Assembly (NCBI RefSeq): GCF_027213945.1
Contig: NZ_JAPWGW010000003.1
Location: 62,001-126,000 of the forward strand
Origin: Henriciella marina
Lineage (GTDB): Bacteria; Pseudomonadota; Alphaproteobacteria; Caulobacterales; Hyphomonadaceae
Direction of reading: 5' to 3'
DNA: 64,000 nt
The notes beneath the pieces were generated by a model that searched no databases, had not been told where the DNA came from, and saw only the letters and a list, made by a program, of their open reading frames with translations. Positions 8,273-16,564 of this stretch are shown here, piece after piece. The position numbers were made by a program, and so were the translations under genes. Position 1 is the first letter of the stretch; each line of letters begins with the position of its first letter.

Positions 8273-8334
8273 CCTCACCCTGAGCCTGTCGAAGGATGAA
8301 GCAGCCGTAGGACTGAGCGTAGTCGAAGGACGCG
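8273..8334. repeat. Two copies of a CTGAGC..GTCGAAGGA-type repeat
   Basis: CCTGAGCCTGTCGAAGGA begins near 8279 and a variant CTGAGCGTAGTCGAAGGA begins near 8312. Units of this wording are common dispersed repeats in proteobacterial genomes. They lie in the 200-bp gap between the genes ending at 8255 and starting at 8457, where I see nothing else. Confidence 0.55.
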
Positions 8335-8456
8335 CCCAAAAGACTGTCCTCTCACCTCGCCCGCCCCCAAAGGCGGGCCGCAAGCACTGGCCTTTCCGGA
8401 ACCTCCGCCATCGCGCGCGCATTGCAGTCATTGAAGAACGCAAAGGATACGCACGA

Positions 8457-8759
8457 ATGGTTGACCTGCCACAGAAGAACCAGCCCCTCATCGCCGCCGC
8501 CGCCCTGCTGGGCACCGGCATCCTCCTAAAAACCTGGAAACCGACGCCGCTCGACCTGCCAAGCCCGAAGAAAAAGCGCCCCCACCTCGACCGGGGTGTG
8601 AGCCGCAAGGTCCGCAAGGCGCGCGATGGTTTCGCGAAGTTCGCCCTGCCGTCCAACATGCTGAATTCATTGGGGACTTCTCTTATCACCGTTGGCGGTG
8701 GCCTTGCCCTGCTCCGGCTCGTCGATGAGGTTGTCGATGACAATGAGCGCCTGTTCTAG
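8457..8759 (+). CDS. Small hypothetical membrane protein
   Basis: A 100-residue protein with an N-terminal hydrophobic helix (LIAAAALLGTGILL, about 10-23), a basic stretch rich in Lys/Arg (KKKRPHLDRGVSRKVRKARDG), and a second hydrophobic helix near the C-terminus (LITVGGGLALLRLVDEVV). This suggests a small inner-membrane protein with a basic cytoplasmic loop. No family recognised. Codon use matches the core genes. Confidence 0.55.
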   Translation: MVDLPQKNQPLIAAAALLGTGILLKTWKPTPLDLPSPKKKRPHLDRGVSRKVRKARDGFAKFALPSNMLNSLGTSLITVGGGLALLRLVDEVVDDNERLF

Positions 8760-8843
8760 GCAGGTTTTGCGCGGGGGGCCGAGAACCGTTTCGGTGCCCG
8801 CGCGTTTGGCTCTCATCTTTTACCGTCTAAGGGCACTGAAACG

Positions 8844-9005
8844 ATGAAACTCAACAAATCCCTGATCGCGCTCGGCCTTCTCCTAGGCTCCATTTCGCTC
8901 TCCGGCTGCGTCGCGGCGGCTGTGGGCGCTGCCTATGTGGTGGGCGAGGAACTCAACGAGAATGACGGTGATTTCGATCCGCTGGATGAGATTGTCGACG
9001 GCTAG
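8844..9005 (+). CDS. Small lipoprotein (53 aa)
   Basis: ATG at 8844 to TAG at 9003-9005. The product begins MKLNKSLIALGLLLGSISLSGC, a clear type II signal peptide with lipobox LSGC (Cys22), followed by a short Ala/Gly-rich and then acidic tail (EELNENDGDFDPLDEIVDG). Function unknown; small acidic lipoproteins of this kind are common in alphaproteobacteria. A stem-loop follows at once. Confidence 0.7.
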   Translation: MKLNKSLIALGLLLGSISLSGCVAAAVGAAYVVGEELNENDGDFDPLDEIVDG

Positions 9006-9013
9006 AAATGAGA

Positions 9014-9035
9014 CTGGCCGCGAATTTGCGGCCAG
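9014..9035 (+). terminator. Stem-loop after the small lipoprotein gene
   Basis: CTGGCCGC (9014-9021) and GCGGCCAG (9028-9035) form a perfect 8-bp stem with a 6-base loop, 8 bp after the stop. There is no long T tract, so termination may be partial. Confidence 0.55.
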
Positions 9036-9136
9036 CCTTCCCGATTTAGTACAGCTTGGCCTTTCGTTACCCCCCTGATCCCGGCTAGATACTTGCATGG
9101 CAGCAAGCTGCCGCGATCTGGAGGGCAAAGGTAGAA

Positions 9137-9805
9137 ATGTTCGAGCTTGTTGCCCTTCATGAGTGCGATCCGAAACGCGTCGCGCGTTTCATGACGCTCA
9201 ATCGCGAACGGTTTCGCCCTTATGCGCCAACGCGCAGCGAGCACTATTATACAAACTCGCACTGGCGTGCGGCCTGCAAGCGTTCGAAGATCGAGTGGAA
9301 AGAGGGCCGCGCTTATCGCTTTGTGATCATTCACAAAAATGAAGAGGTGATCGGCAAGATTGACCTGGATCACATTCGCCGGGGGCCATTCTCCACGGGC
9401 GATTTCGGCTATCTCCTCGACCGGCGCCATGAAGGCCAGTCGATTATGCGCCGGGCGATGGAAGAGGTCCTCTCCATGGTCTTCACTGACTTCAAGCTGA
9501 ACCGCGTCCAGGCGGCAATCATGCCCCAGAACACGCGCTCCAGCGGCCTCGTAAAACGTCTTGGCTTTCGCGAAATCGGCCTCGCAGAACGCTATCTGAA
9601 GCTTGACGGCGAGTGGCGCGATCATCTCCTCTTCGAACTCGTCGCCCGCAAACCTGCCGCAGCATCGGTTGAGACAAAAGCTCCTGAGAAAGAAGCAGAA
9701 AAACCGGTCGCGCCGCAGGCTGATGGCGAGCCGGTGGATGCAGAAATCGTGAAGGACACGACGGCCGAGGATGCCCCGCAGGAAGAAACCAAGGAATCAA
9801 GCTGA
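9137..9805 (+). CDS. GNAT N-acetyltransferase, RimJ/RimL-like
   Basis: A 222-residue protein. Residues 1-170 form a GNAT fold of the RimJ/RimL type: RFVIIHKNEEVIGKIDLDHI (strand 4), a stretch ending GQSIMRRAMEEVLSMVF at the acetyl-CoA pyrophosphate loop, and LNRVQAAIMPQNTRSSGLVKRLGFREIG, the strand-5/helix block with the typical N-x-x-S-x-x-L-x-x-L-G-F pattern. Likely acetylates an amine of a protein N-terminus or small molecule; substrate unknown. The last 50 residues are an acidic, Ala/Glu/Pro-rich tail not seen in the usual family and probably disordered. Confidence 0.88.
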   Translation: MFELVALHECDPKRVARFMTLNRERFRPYAPTRSEHYYTNSHWRAACKRSKIEWKEGRAYRFVIIHKNEEVIGKIDLDHIRRGPFSTGDFGYLLDRRHEGQSIMRRAMEEVLSMVFTDFKLNRVQAAIMPQNTRSSGLVKRLGFREIGLAERYLKLDGEWRDHLLFELVARKPAAASVETKAPEKEAEKPVAPQADGEPVDAEIVKDTTAEDAPQEETKESS

Positions 9806-9925
9806 ACCGGCTGATTTCATGCGGGAAATTGCACACGCCATCTTAACGCTGCATATTGCAGGATTGGTGGCCCGCCCGGTCTCCTGAGGAAAATTCGGGC
9901 CGAAAAAGTTCGCAGACCGAGAGAT

Positions 9926-11860
9926 ATGGCTGAACAAGACAACCCAGAACGAGACGAACTACGCCTCTCCAATCCGGTGCCGATGGCATTTGAACGCTCG
10001 CCAGCGAGCGAGGTAGAGGCGCTGAACGCCGCCCGTGATGAAGGCAAGGTGTTTGTCTGGACGGCGATCGGTGCGGCCGTCCTCTGGTGGATCGCGGCCT
10101 TTGCTGGGGCCTACGCCTTTCTTGGCTCGTCCGGTCTTTCCCAGCTGCCGATTGTCCCGGCTCTTGCAGGCGCGGCGGCTCTCTTTCTCCCGGGGCTTCT
10201 TGTATTATTGGCGGGGTTTCTCGCGCGCTCGAATGCGCGGGCATCGGCCGCCAACTCCGTAGTCCTGGAAGCTGCTGCCCGCCTCATCGCGCCGATTGAA
10301 ACGAGCGGCCGCGAGGCTCAGAATTTCGCTGGCCTCATGAAAACCTCCGCCGGGGAAGTCGACCGGGCCATGGCGCACGCGCTTTCATCCATGAAGGCGA
10401 TGTCGGGCGAGATTTCCGAGGAGAGGACACGCCTCGAAACAGTGTCTCAAGAAACGGCGAAACAGGCCAAAGGCCTCGCCGAACGCCTCAACGCGGAACG
10501 CTCGGCGCTTCAACTGCTGGCCGAGCAGATCGAAAGCCAGAGCAAGCTTATGAGCGAAGCAATTCCTCGCCAGGCTGAGCACATGCGCGCGTCGGCCAAG
10601 CAGGCGGCAGAGGATATTGCAGAAGCAGACGCGGGCCTCGAGTCCCGACTTAACGAGCTGCGCGAGGCAGGCGCCACGCTGTCTGACCGTGTTTCCGCTC
10701 TCGATGAGATGGCTGTCGCCGCTACTAAACGCAGCGAGTCCCTGATTTTTGCCGTCTCGCGAATGGAAGAAAAGCTCGAACAGTCCCGCCGGATGGTCGA
10801 TCAGGCGCTGCGGGCGAGTGAGATGGTCGCGGCCAGCGCTTCCACCACAGGTGACCGCATTACCGAAGCTGTTTCCGCTGCAATGGACAATGCCAAGTCG
10901 GCTTCCCGCGATATCCAGATGGAAGCGCGCGAAGCTGCTGAAAAAGCCGCCGAGTCGCTCGCCGCTCTGAAACGCGCGGGCGAAGAAGCTGCAGCCGCTG
11001 TTCGGGAAGCCCGAAAGGATGCCGACGAACTCGCTCGCCTTCAGGTCTCGTTCGAAAAGCCGAGCCGTGAGGCGCAGGTGACAGAAGCCCCAGAGAGTTT
11101 CACCGATCCATATTCCGATGACGACGACGTTTTCGAGACTGACAGGCCTTCCAAATCTGCATCTACCACTTCGCGGAACGAAAGCGACAGCGACCTGTTC
11201 GGCGCGGCTGAAAGCCCGACTTCACTGCCTGAAACGGGCGACGGAGAAGAAACGTCAGACACCGCTGACGAACCAATCGACGAAGAATCTTCTGTCGCTC
11301 GCAGACGGTGGAAGGACCGGATACCACCCTACCTGAAGCCGGTCGCCGGCACCGAGGCGCGCGCGTCAGACGATGAGACCGCGGACGACAAGACTGAACC
11401 CTTCGCGCCAGTTTCCGCGATTGAACGCCGTGAAGACCGCAACGAACCGTCCGACGCCGGGCGCCGTGAACGATGGAGCAGCATCCTTGCTGACGTAGCG
11501 CGCGATGAGCGACCGCATCTGCCGCGTGAGGAAAATGCGGAAGAAATGATCCACCGGCTGATGGAGTCAGGCATTCGCCTTACCGATACCTTCCGTCCGC
11601 GTGACAAGAAAAAGATCGCGGCAGCTGCACGGAAAGGCGAAGGGGTTCGCCGAAAGTCAGTTGTCGATGCCGCTTCTCGTCAGGTTCAACGCGTCCAGAA
11701 GCGTCTCGATAGTGACAGCGACCTGATGATGATGGCCCGTGAGTTCCTCGCAGTGGAGGAAGCCGATGCGCTTAGCGCCTTGGACAAGACGAGCCACTCA
11801 TCACGCAATGCAAGCGCCCGGCTCTCAGCCTTCCTTCTGATCGATGCTGCCCTAGGTTAG
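9926..11860 (+). CDS. Membrane-anchored coiled-coil protein of unknown function
   Basis: A 644-residue protein in four parts: a short cytoplasmic N-terminus, two transmembrane helices (about 42-66 and 74-100), a long Ala/Glu/Arg coiled coil (about 105-370), and an acidic Ser/Asp/Glu-rich linker (about 375-540). A conserved-looking C-terminal helical domain ends ARLSAFLLIDAALG. Two N-terminal membrane segments plus a long cytoplasmic coiled coil resemble the layout of the Caulobacter pole marker TipN, and chemoreceptor-like coiled coils are another possibility, but I cannot claim homology. The 108-residue gene after it starts 5 bp downstream, so they are cotranscribed. Confidence 0.65.
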   Translation: MAEQDNPERDELRLSNPVPMAFERSPASEVEALNAARDEGKVFVWTAIGAAVLWWIAAFAGAYAFLGSSGLSQLPIVPALAGAAALFLPGLLVLLAGFLARSNARASAANSVVLEAAARLIAPIETSGREAQNFAGLMKTSAGEVDRAMAHALSSMKAMSGEISEERTRLETVSQETAKQAKGLAERLNAERSALQLLAEQIESQSKLMSEAIPRQAEHMRASAKQAAEDIAEADAGLESRLNELREAGATLSDRVSALDEMAVAATKRSESLIFAVSRMEEKLEQSRRMVDQALRASEMVAASASTTGDRITEAVSAAMDNAKSASRDIQMEAREAAEKAAESLAALKRAGEEAAAAVREARKDADELARLQVSFEKPSREAQVTEAPESFTDPYSDDDDVFETDRPSKSASTTSRNESDSDLFGAAESPTSLPETGDGEETSDTADEPIDEESSVARRRWKDRIPPYLKPVAGTEARASDDETADDKTEPFAPVSAIERREDRNEPSDAGRRERWSSILADVARDERPHLPREENAEEMIHRLMESGIRLTDTFRPRDKKKIAAAARKGEGVRRKSVVDAASRQVQRVQKRLDSDSDLMMMAREFLAVEEADALSALDKTSHSSRNASARLSAFLLIDAALG

Positions 11861-11865
11861 CCGTC

Positions 11866-12192
11866 ATGGCTGTCCGCGCTCCCAAAAATCATGCTGGCCG
11901 TTTTCAGGACGCCCAGTCAAAGTCCTCCCTGGAACACGAGATCGCATCTGAGCAGGCCAGCGCCCTTGGCCGATCAGGCAGGCAGGTGGCTATGAGGCTG
12001 AAAGCCTACCGCGAAGCGTCGGCATCTGGCGAAGACCACCAAGAAGACCTCCATCAGGCTGTCGAAGCAGTCTATAGTTTCCTGATACAGCGGGAACTTC
12101 TAGGTCTTCGAGATCGCAGTGCGATTATCCGCGACTATGATATACCGCGTGAGATTCTCGCTCGCCTCGGCACGTCCGGCAAGCGCCATTGA
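11866..12192 (+). CDS. Conserved hypothetical protein (possibly DUF6665)
   Basis: A 108-residue soluble helical protein. Its pattern SLEHEIASEQASALGRSGRQV ... AVYSFLIQRELLGLRD ... DYDIPREILARLG resembles, from memory, short alphaproteobacterial proteins filed as DUF6665; no activity is known for them. It begins 5 bp after the coiled-coil gene and ends 58 bp before the MscS gene, so it is probably part of the same operon. Confidence 0.6.
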   Translation: MAVRAPKNHAGRFQDAQSKSSLEHEIASEQASALGRSGRQVAMRLKAYREASASGEDHQEDLHQAVEAVYSFLIQRELLGLRDRSAIIRDYDIPREILARLGTSGKRH

Positions 12193-12250
12193 CTGGCGGC
12201 AAGCGGATCGCGAAACGCTGTCAGCGTGGAACGAATTGAGAGACGATAGA

Positions 12251-14794
12251 ATGTATTCCTGCGTGCGCACACTTCTGGGCGTGGTCGTTCTCGCTCTGTT
12301 GGTCTTGCTTCCCGTTGCGGAGGCGCAACAGACATCAAGCGAGCGCGCGCTTGAAGATATCAGCGAGATCGAAACGCGTCTCGAGGCAATCAATTCCAGA
12401 CTTGCCGAACTGGCGAGCGATTTCGAGAGCAGTGAAGAGCCAGATGAGCTTGGCGAGCACTTCACCGAAATTTCTGGCCTCAGGGATAGTCTGTCCACGT
12501 TGGAAGCGCAGGCGATCGACATTCGGCTGGGGTCACAGGAAGCACTGGATTCGGTTGCCGACCTCATACCGGGCGAGACTGAAGAGGGTGTGGCGGATGC
12601 TGCGGGAAGTGCTGCCAATGGCGGTTTTGGCGACAGTTCTCAGACAGCCGCAGCCAGACTGGCAGAAAGTGATCTCTCGGGCGTGACTGCTCCTTTCCGC
12701 GAGATCAATTCGCGGGCCAGCATCGCTGCAGCCAATGCAAGATTGGCTGACATTGATGCACGGCGCCTGATGGAGAATATCTCTCAGAGCCGGGAGAGCG
12801 TTTTTGTTTCCTCCATTCTGGAGCGCGGCGCCTCGCCTGTTTCACCCGACGTCTGGATGGAAGCGATTGAGCGGACAGACGATGTGTGGAGAGAACTCGG
12901 CGCTGAAATCACCGGCTGGCGAGAGCGACAGATTGAACGAGGGACACCCTATCCACTCACCATACTGGTCGGCCTCAGCCTGGTGCTCTTCAGCGGTCTG
13001 TTCTGGCTTTATCGCCTGTTCTACAAATGGGAGCTTCGCAAGAACACAGAAGTGCGACCCAGCCGTCAGACGGTCGCGTATGTCGCGATGGGCAGCTTTC
13101 TGGCCCGATTTGCCACTGCCGGCGCTGTCGTCCTTATAATTGCCGGCGGCGCCTACCTTCTAGGCATGAACCTCCTCGAAAGCAGTGCGGGACGCCGGGT
13201 CGCCTTCGTGACAGTTGCGGTCCTCTGCATGCGGGCACTGGTCTCATCCGTTATGGCCCCGCGAACAACGGCGTTCCGACTGATCGGGGTCGGCGACCAG
13301 GCCGCAAAGGCGATCAGCCTGTCTTTCGTTGTCCTCGTCATCGCCTTTGCGATTGAGTCGATCCTTACAGCCACTGGTGCACTGGCGTCGCCGGGCCAGG
13401 CCCTCATCGGGGTACGAACTTTCCTGCTGTCGGTCCTGACGGGTAGCTTGCTGATATGGCTGGCGGTGCGGATGCGTGCCCAAACTGAAAAGGGCAAGTC
13501 GACCCTTCGCATCGTGATCCGCTGGGTCGTGGTCGCAGTCGCCGTGACCATCATGCTCAGTTCGCTGCTCAGCTATCATGCTTTCGCACGCTATATCGTC
13601 GAGCGGCTGATCCTCGTCTCCATCGTTCTGCTCATTGCCATCCTGGTGCGCGAATATTTCCGCGCGGCGGCCCTCAAATTCCTGTCTGGTGTGGTCGAGG
13701 AACGCCGCTATCAGTCGGCGCGCGAAGATGATGATGACGAACCGACAGAGATGACTTCCGAGTTCTGGATCAGGCTGAGTGTCGACACGATTGTCGTGCT
13801 GCTGCTGCCTCCATTCCTGCTACTGGCGCTCGGGCTCCCAGCAACTGAACTCTGGAATGAAATCCGGTGGCTGCTCGCTGGCTTCGAAGTTGGCGGTCAG
13901 CGCATCTCTCTCGGCAGCATCCTGTCTGCAATCATGACCGTGATCGCAATCATGGTGGCGACACGGCTCATCCAGCGCACACTGGAACGACAGATCCTGC
14001 CGAAGTCGCAGATCAGCAGTGGTGCCGCAAATTCTCTGGTGACGCTGCTTGGCTATGCAGGCGTCATTATCGCCTTCGTTTCTGCGATCGGCGTCATCGG
14101 CTTCGACCTGTCCAGCCTGGCTATTATCGCCGGTGCCCTGTCGGTGGGTATCGGTTTCGGCCTGCAGAGCATTGTCAGCAATTTCGTGGCAGGCCTCATC
14201 CTGCTGTTTGAGCGGCCCTTCAAGATTGGGGACTGGATTGTTACGCCTTCCGGAGAAGGCACGGTTCAGAAGATCAATGTCCGCGCCACCGAGGTGCTCA
14301 CCTTCGATCGCCGGTCGATCATTGTTCCGAACGCCGAGCTGGTGAGCAATTCATTCGGCAACTGGACCCATAAGAGTGCCGTCATGCGGGTCGCAGTGAA
14401 TGTCGGCGTCAAGTATGGCACCGATACGCGCAAGGTCGAAAAGGCAATGCTGGAGGTTGCGGAGAATATTCAATACGTCCTCAAGGATCCGCCGCCATAC
14501 GTGGTTATGAAGGGCTTTGGCGACAGCTCACTCGATTTCGAACTCCGCGCCTATATCATCGCCGACAATGTCGTCATCGCCCCGTCGGAAATACGTCATG
14601 AGCTGGCAAGCGTCTTCGAACGTGAAGATATCACCATTCCATTCCCCCAGCGCGACATCCATTTTGACTGGCCGGACGCACCAAGGGCGATGCAGGGCGA
14701 AAACGCCGATGAAGATGATGATGACGCATCGAAGGAGCGGCCATCACGCCGCAACAGGGCGCGCGCAGCCGACGAAAAGGATGAGACCGAGTAG
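12251..14794 (+). CDS. MscS-family mechanosensitive channel with periplasmic N-terminal domain
   Basis: An 847-residue large MscS-type channel. It starts with a signal peptide (MYSCVRTLLGVVVLALLVLLPVAEAQQ), then about 230 helical residues in the periplasm of the DUF3772-like kind (inference), then a series of transmembrane helices (about 240-620). The MscS pore and beta-domain core follows: GVIGFDLSSLAIIAGALSVGIGFGLQSIVSNFVAGLILLFERPFKIGDWI, then VRATEVLTFDRRSIIVPNAELVS. The C-terminus is acidic then basic. Expected to open on membrane tension and release solutes during osmotic down-shock. ATG at 12251 is preferred over one at 12119, which would place translated intergenic sequence before the signal peptide and overlap the previous gene. 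Confidence 0.92.
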   Translation: MYSCVRTLLGVVVLALLVLLPVAEAQQTSSERALEDISEIETRLEAINSRLAELASDFESSEEPDELGEHFTEISGLRDSLSTLEAQAIDIRLGSQEALDSVADLIPGETEEGVADAAGSAANGGFGDSSQTAAARLAESDLSGVTAPFREINSRASIAAANARLADIDARRLMENISQSRESVFVSSILERGASPVSPDVWMEAIERTDDVWRELGAEITGWRERQIERGTPYPLTILVGLSLVLFSGLFWLYRLFYKWELRKNTEVRPSRQTVAYVAMGSFLARFATAGAVVLIIAGGAYLLGMNLLESSAGRRVAFVTVAVLCMRALVSSVMAPRTTAFRLIGVGDQAAKAISLSFVVLVIAFAIESILTATGALASPGQALIGVRTFLLSVLTGSLLIWLAVRMRAQTEKGKSTLRIVIRWVVVAVAVTIMLSSLLSYHAFARYIVERLILVSIVLLIAILVREYFRAAALKFLSGVVEERRYQSAREDDDDEPTEMTSEFWIRLSVDTIVVLLLPPFLLLALGLPATELWNEIRWLLAGFEVGGQRISLGSILSAIMTVIAIMVATRLIQRTLERQILPKSQISSGAANSLVTLLGYAGVIIAFVSAIGVIGFDLSSLAIIAGALSVGIGFGLQSIVSNFVAGLILLFERPFKIGDWIVTPSGEGTVQKINVRATEVLTFDRRSIIVPNAELVSNSFGNWTHKSAVMRVAVNVGVKYGTDTRKVEKAMLEVAENIQYVLKDPPPYVVMKGFGDSSLDFELRAYIIADNVVIAPSEIRHELASVFEREDITIPFPQRDIHFDWPDAPRAMQGENADEDDDDASKERPSRRNRARAADEKDETE

Positions 14795-14808
14795 GTCGGC
14801 AGAGGTCG

Positions 14809-16410
14809 CTAGACCATCCGTTCCTTGGTCGAGGTAAATTGGAGGTCAGGGTTCTTTTCCTGCACATAGCCGACATCCCAGCTATTCTTGCCAAGAAAGA
14901 CCGGGGCGCCGTCGAGATCCGTGCCGACGCTGCCGCGGTTCTTTTCAATGAAGGCTTCCAGCTTGGCGGGGTCGTCTGACGAGACCCAGCGGGCGACATT
15001 GTAGGCGGCCTGCTCGAAGACAACTTCGAGATTGTATTCGGCAGCCACACGCTCTGCCATCACGTCGATCTGAAGCGAGCCGACAGCGCCGACGATCATG
15101 TCGGAGCCAAGAACCGGGGTGAACAGCTGTGTCACGCCTTCTTCAGCCAGACTCTCAAGCGCCTTGCGCAAGTGCTTGCTTTTCATCGGATCCTTGGGCC
15201 GCGCACGGCGCAGGATTTCAGGCGCGAAGTTCGGAATGCCCTGGAACTTGATCTCGCCGCTTTCCGACAGGCTGTCGCCGACACGAAGCTGGCCATGGTT
15301 CGGCACGCCGATGACATCGCCTGCATAGGCGGTCTCTGCGATCTCCCGGTCCTGCGCCAGGAACATGAGCGGGGCGTGGATATTGATCTGTTTGTTCGAG
15401 GTCGTCTTGAGGCGCATGCCGCGCTTGAACTCACCTGAACAGAGGCGAAGGAAGGCGACGCGGTCGCGGTGGTTGGGGTCCATGTTCGCCTGAATCTTGA
15501 AGACGAAACCGGACACGTACTTGTCGGAGCGCTCCACCGTGATCGACTGGTCCTTCTTTTCGGCTTTCTGGGCGCGCGGACCTGGGGCAAATTCGGCAAG
15601 CGTGGACAGAAGCTCATTCACGCCGAAATGGCGAAGGGCCGATCCGAAGACGACCGGTGTCATATGGCCTTCTTCGTAGGCTTTGACGTCAAAGTCCGGC
15701 AGCGCCTCGGAGGCGAGTTCTGCGCCCTCTTCCAACTCTTCCATGACCATGGTGTCGAGCGTCCCGCGCGCTTCCTGCATGCCGATGCGCGTTGACGGGC
15801 CGACATCATCGCTCTGGTCAGCCGTCTTCTTGCGGAAGGAGACGAAATCGCCCTTGCGAAGGTCCTGCATGCCGGCAAAGCGCTGGCCCGATGCGGCTGG
15901 CCAGTAGAGCGGCGAGGTGTCGAGCTGCAGCTTGTCCTGGATCTCGTCGAGCAGTTCTAGCGGGTCGAGGGCCTCACGGTCCATCTTGTTGATGAACGTG
16001 ATGATCGGGATGTCGCGCATGCGGCAGACTTCGAACAGTTTCAGCGTCTGCGGCTCGATGCCCTTGGCAGCGTCCAGAACCATGACAGCGGAGTCGGCCG
16101 CCGTCAGCGTGCGATAGGTGTCTTCGGAGAAGTCTTCGTGGCCCGGCGTATCGAGCAGGTTGAACATGAGGTTGTCATGCTCGAACGTCATCACGGAGGC
16201 CGACACCGAGATACCGCGGTCGCGCTCGATCTTCATCCAGTCAGAGCTGGTGCGACGGCGCTCACCGCGCGCGGCGACCTGTCCAGCGAGGCGAATAGCG
16301 CCGCCAGCGAGAAGCAGGTTCTCGGTCAGCGTCGTCTTACCGGCGTCCGGGTGCGAAATGATGGCGAATGTCCGCCTGCGGGCGGCTTCTTCTGCGGGGG
16401 TCAAGCTCAT
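14809..16410 (-). CDS. prfC: Peptide chain release factor 3 (RF3)
   Basis: Translational GTPase that recycles RF1/RF2 from the ribosome after termination. The 533 residues match RF3 length. G motifs are intact: SHPDAGKTT (G1, near residue 20), DTPGHEDFSEDTYRTL (G3) and NKMDRE (G4). The DWMKIERDRGISVSASVM switch-I segment and the C-terminal FEQAAYNVARWV block are typical of RF3 rather than EF-G. The ATG at 16410 (MSLTPAEEAARRRTFAII) fits the family; an upstream ATG at 16464 would add 18 unrelated residues. It converges with the MscS gene, whose stop is 15 bp away. Confidence 0.96.
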   Translation of the reverse strand: MSLTPAEEAARRRTFAIISHPDAGKTTLTENLLLAGGAIRLAGQVAARGERRRTSSDWMKIERDRGISVSASVMTFEHDNLMFNLLDTPGHEDFSEDTYRTLTAADSAVMVLDAAKGIEPQTLKLFEVCRMRDIPIITFINKMDREALDPLELLDEIQDKLQLDTSPLYWPAASGQRFAGMQDLRKGDFVSFRKKTADQSDDVGPSTRIGMQEARGTLDTMVMEELEEGAELASEALPDFDVKAYEEGHMTPVVFGSALRHFGVNELLSTLAEFAPGPRAQKAEKKDQSITVERSDKYVSGFVFKIQANMDPNHRDRVAFLRLCSGEFKRGMRLKTTSNKQINIHAPLMFLAQDREIAETAYAGDVIGVPNHGQLRVGDSLSESGEIKFQGIPNFAPEILRRARPKDPMKSKHLRKALESLAEEGVTQLFTPVLGSDMIVGAVGSLQIDVMAERVAAEYNLEVVFEQAAYNVARWVSSDDPAKLEAFIEKNRGSVGTDLDGAPVFLGKNSWDVGYVQEKNPDLQFTSTKERMV

Positions 16411-16564
16411 GGCCCGCCGGATAAAAGGGAATGGCCAGCTTGTCGAGATGGCGCGGCCAGCCATCTACTGCGCCGCTCAAGGCAATTTGACCGCACGCGC
16501 ATTGCCTAATCGCGCCGGACGCGGCTAGGGTCGGCGCATTCAAACATATGAGGGAATTGAGGGC

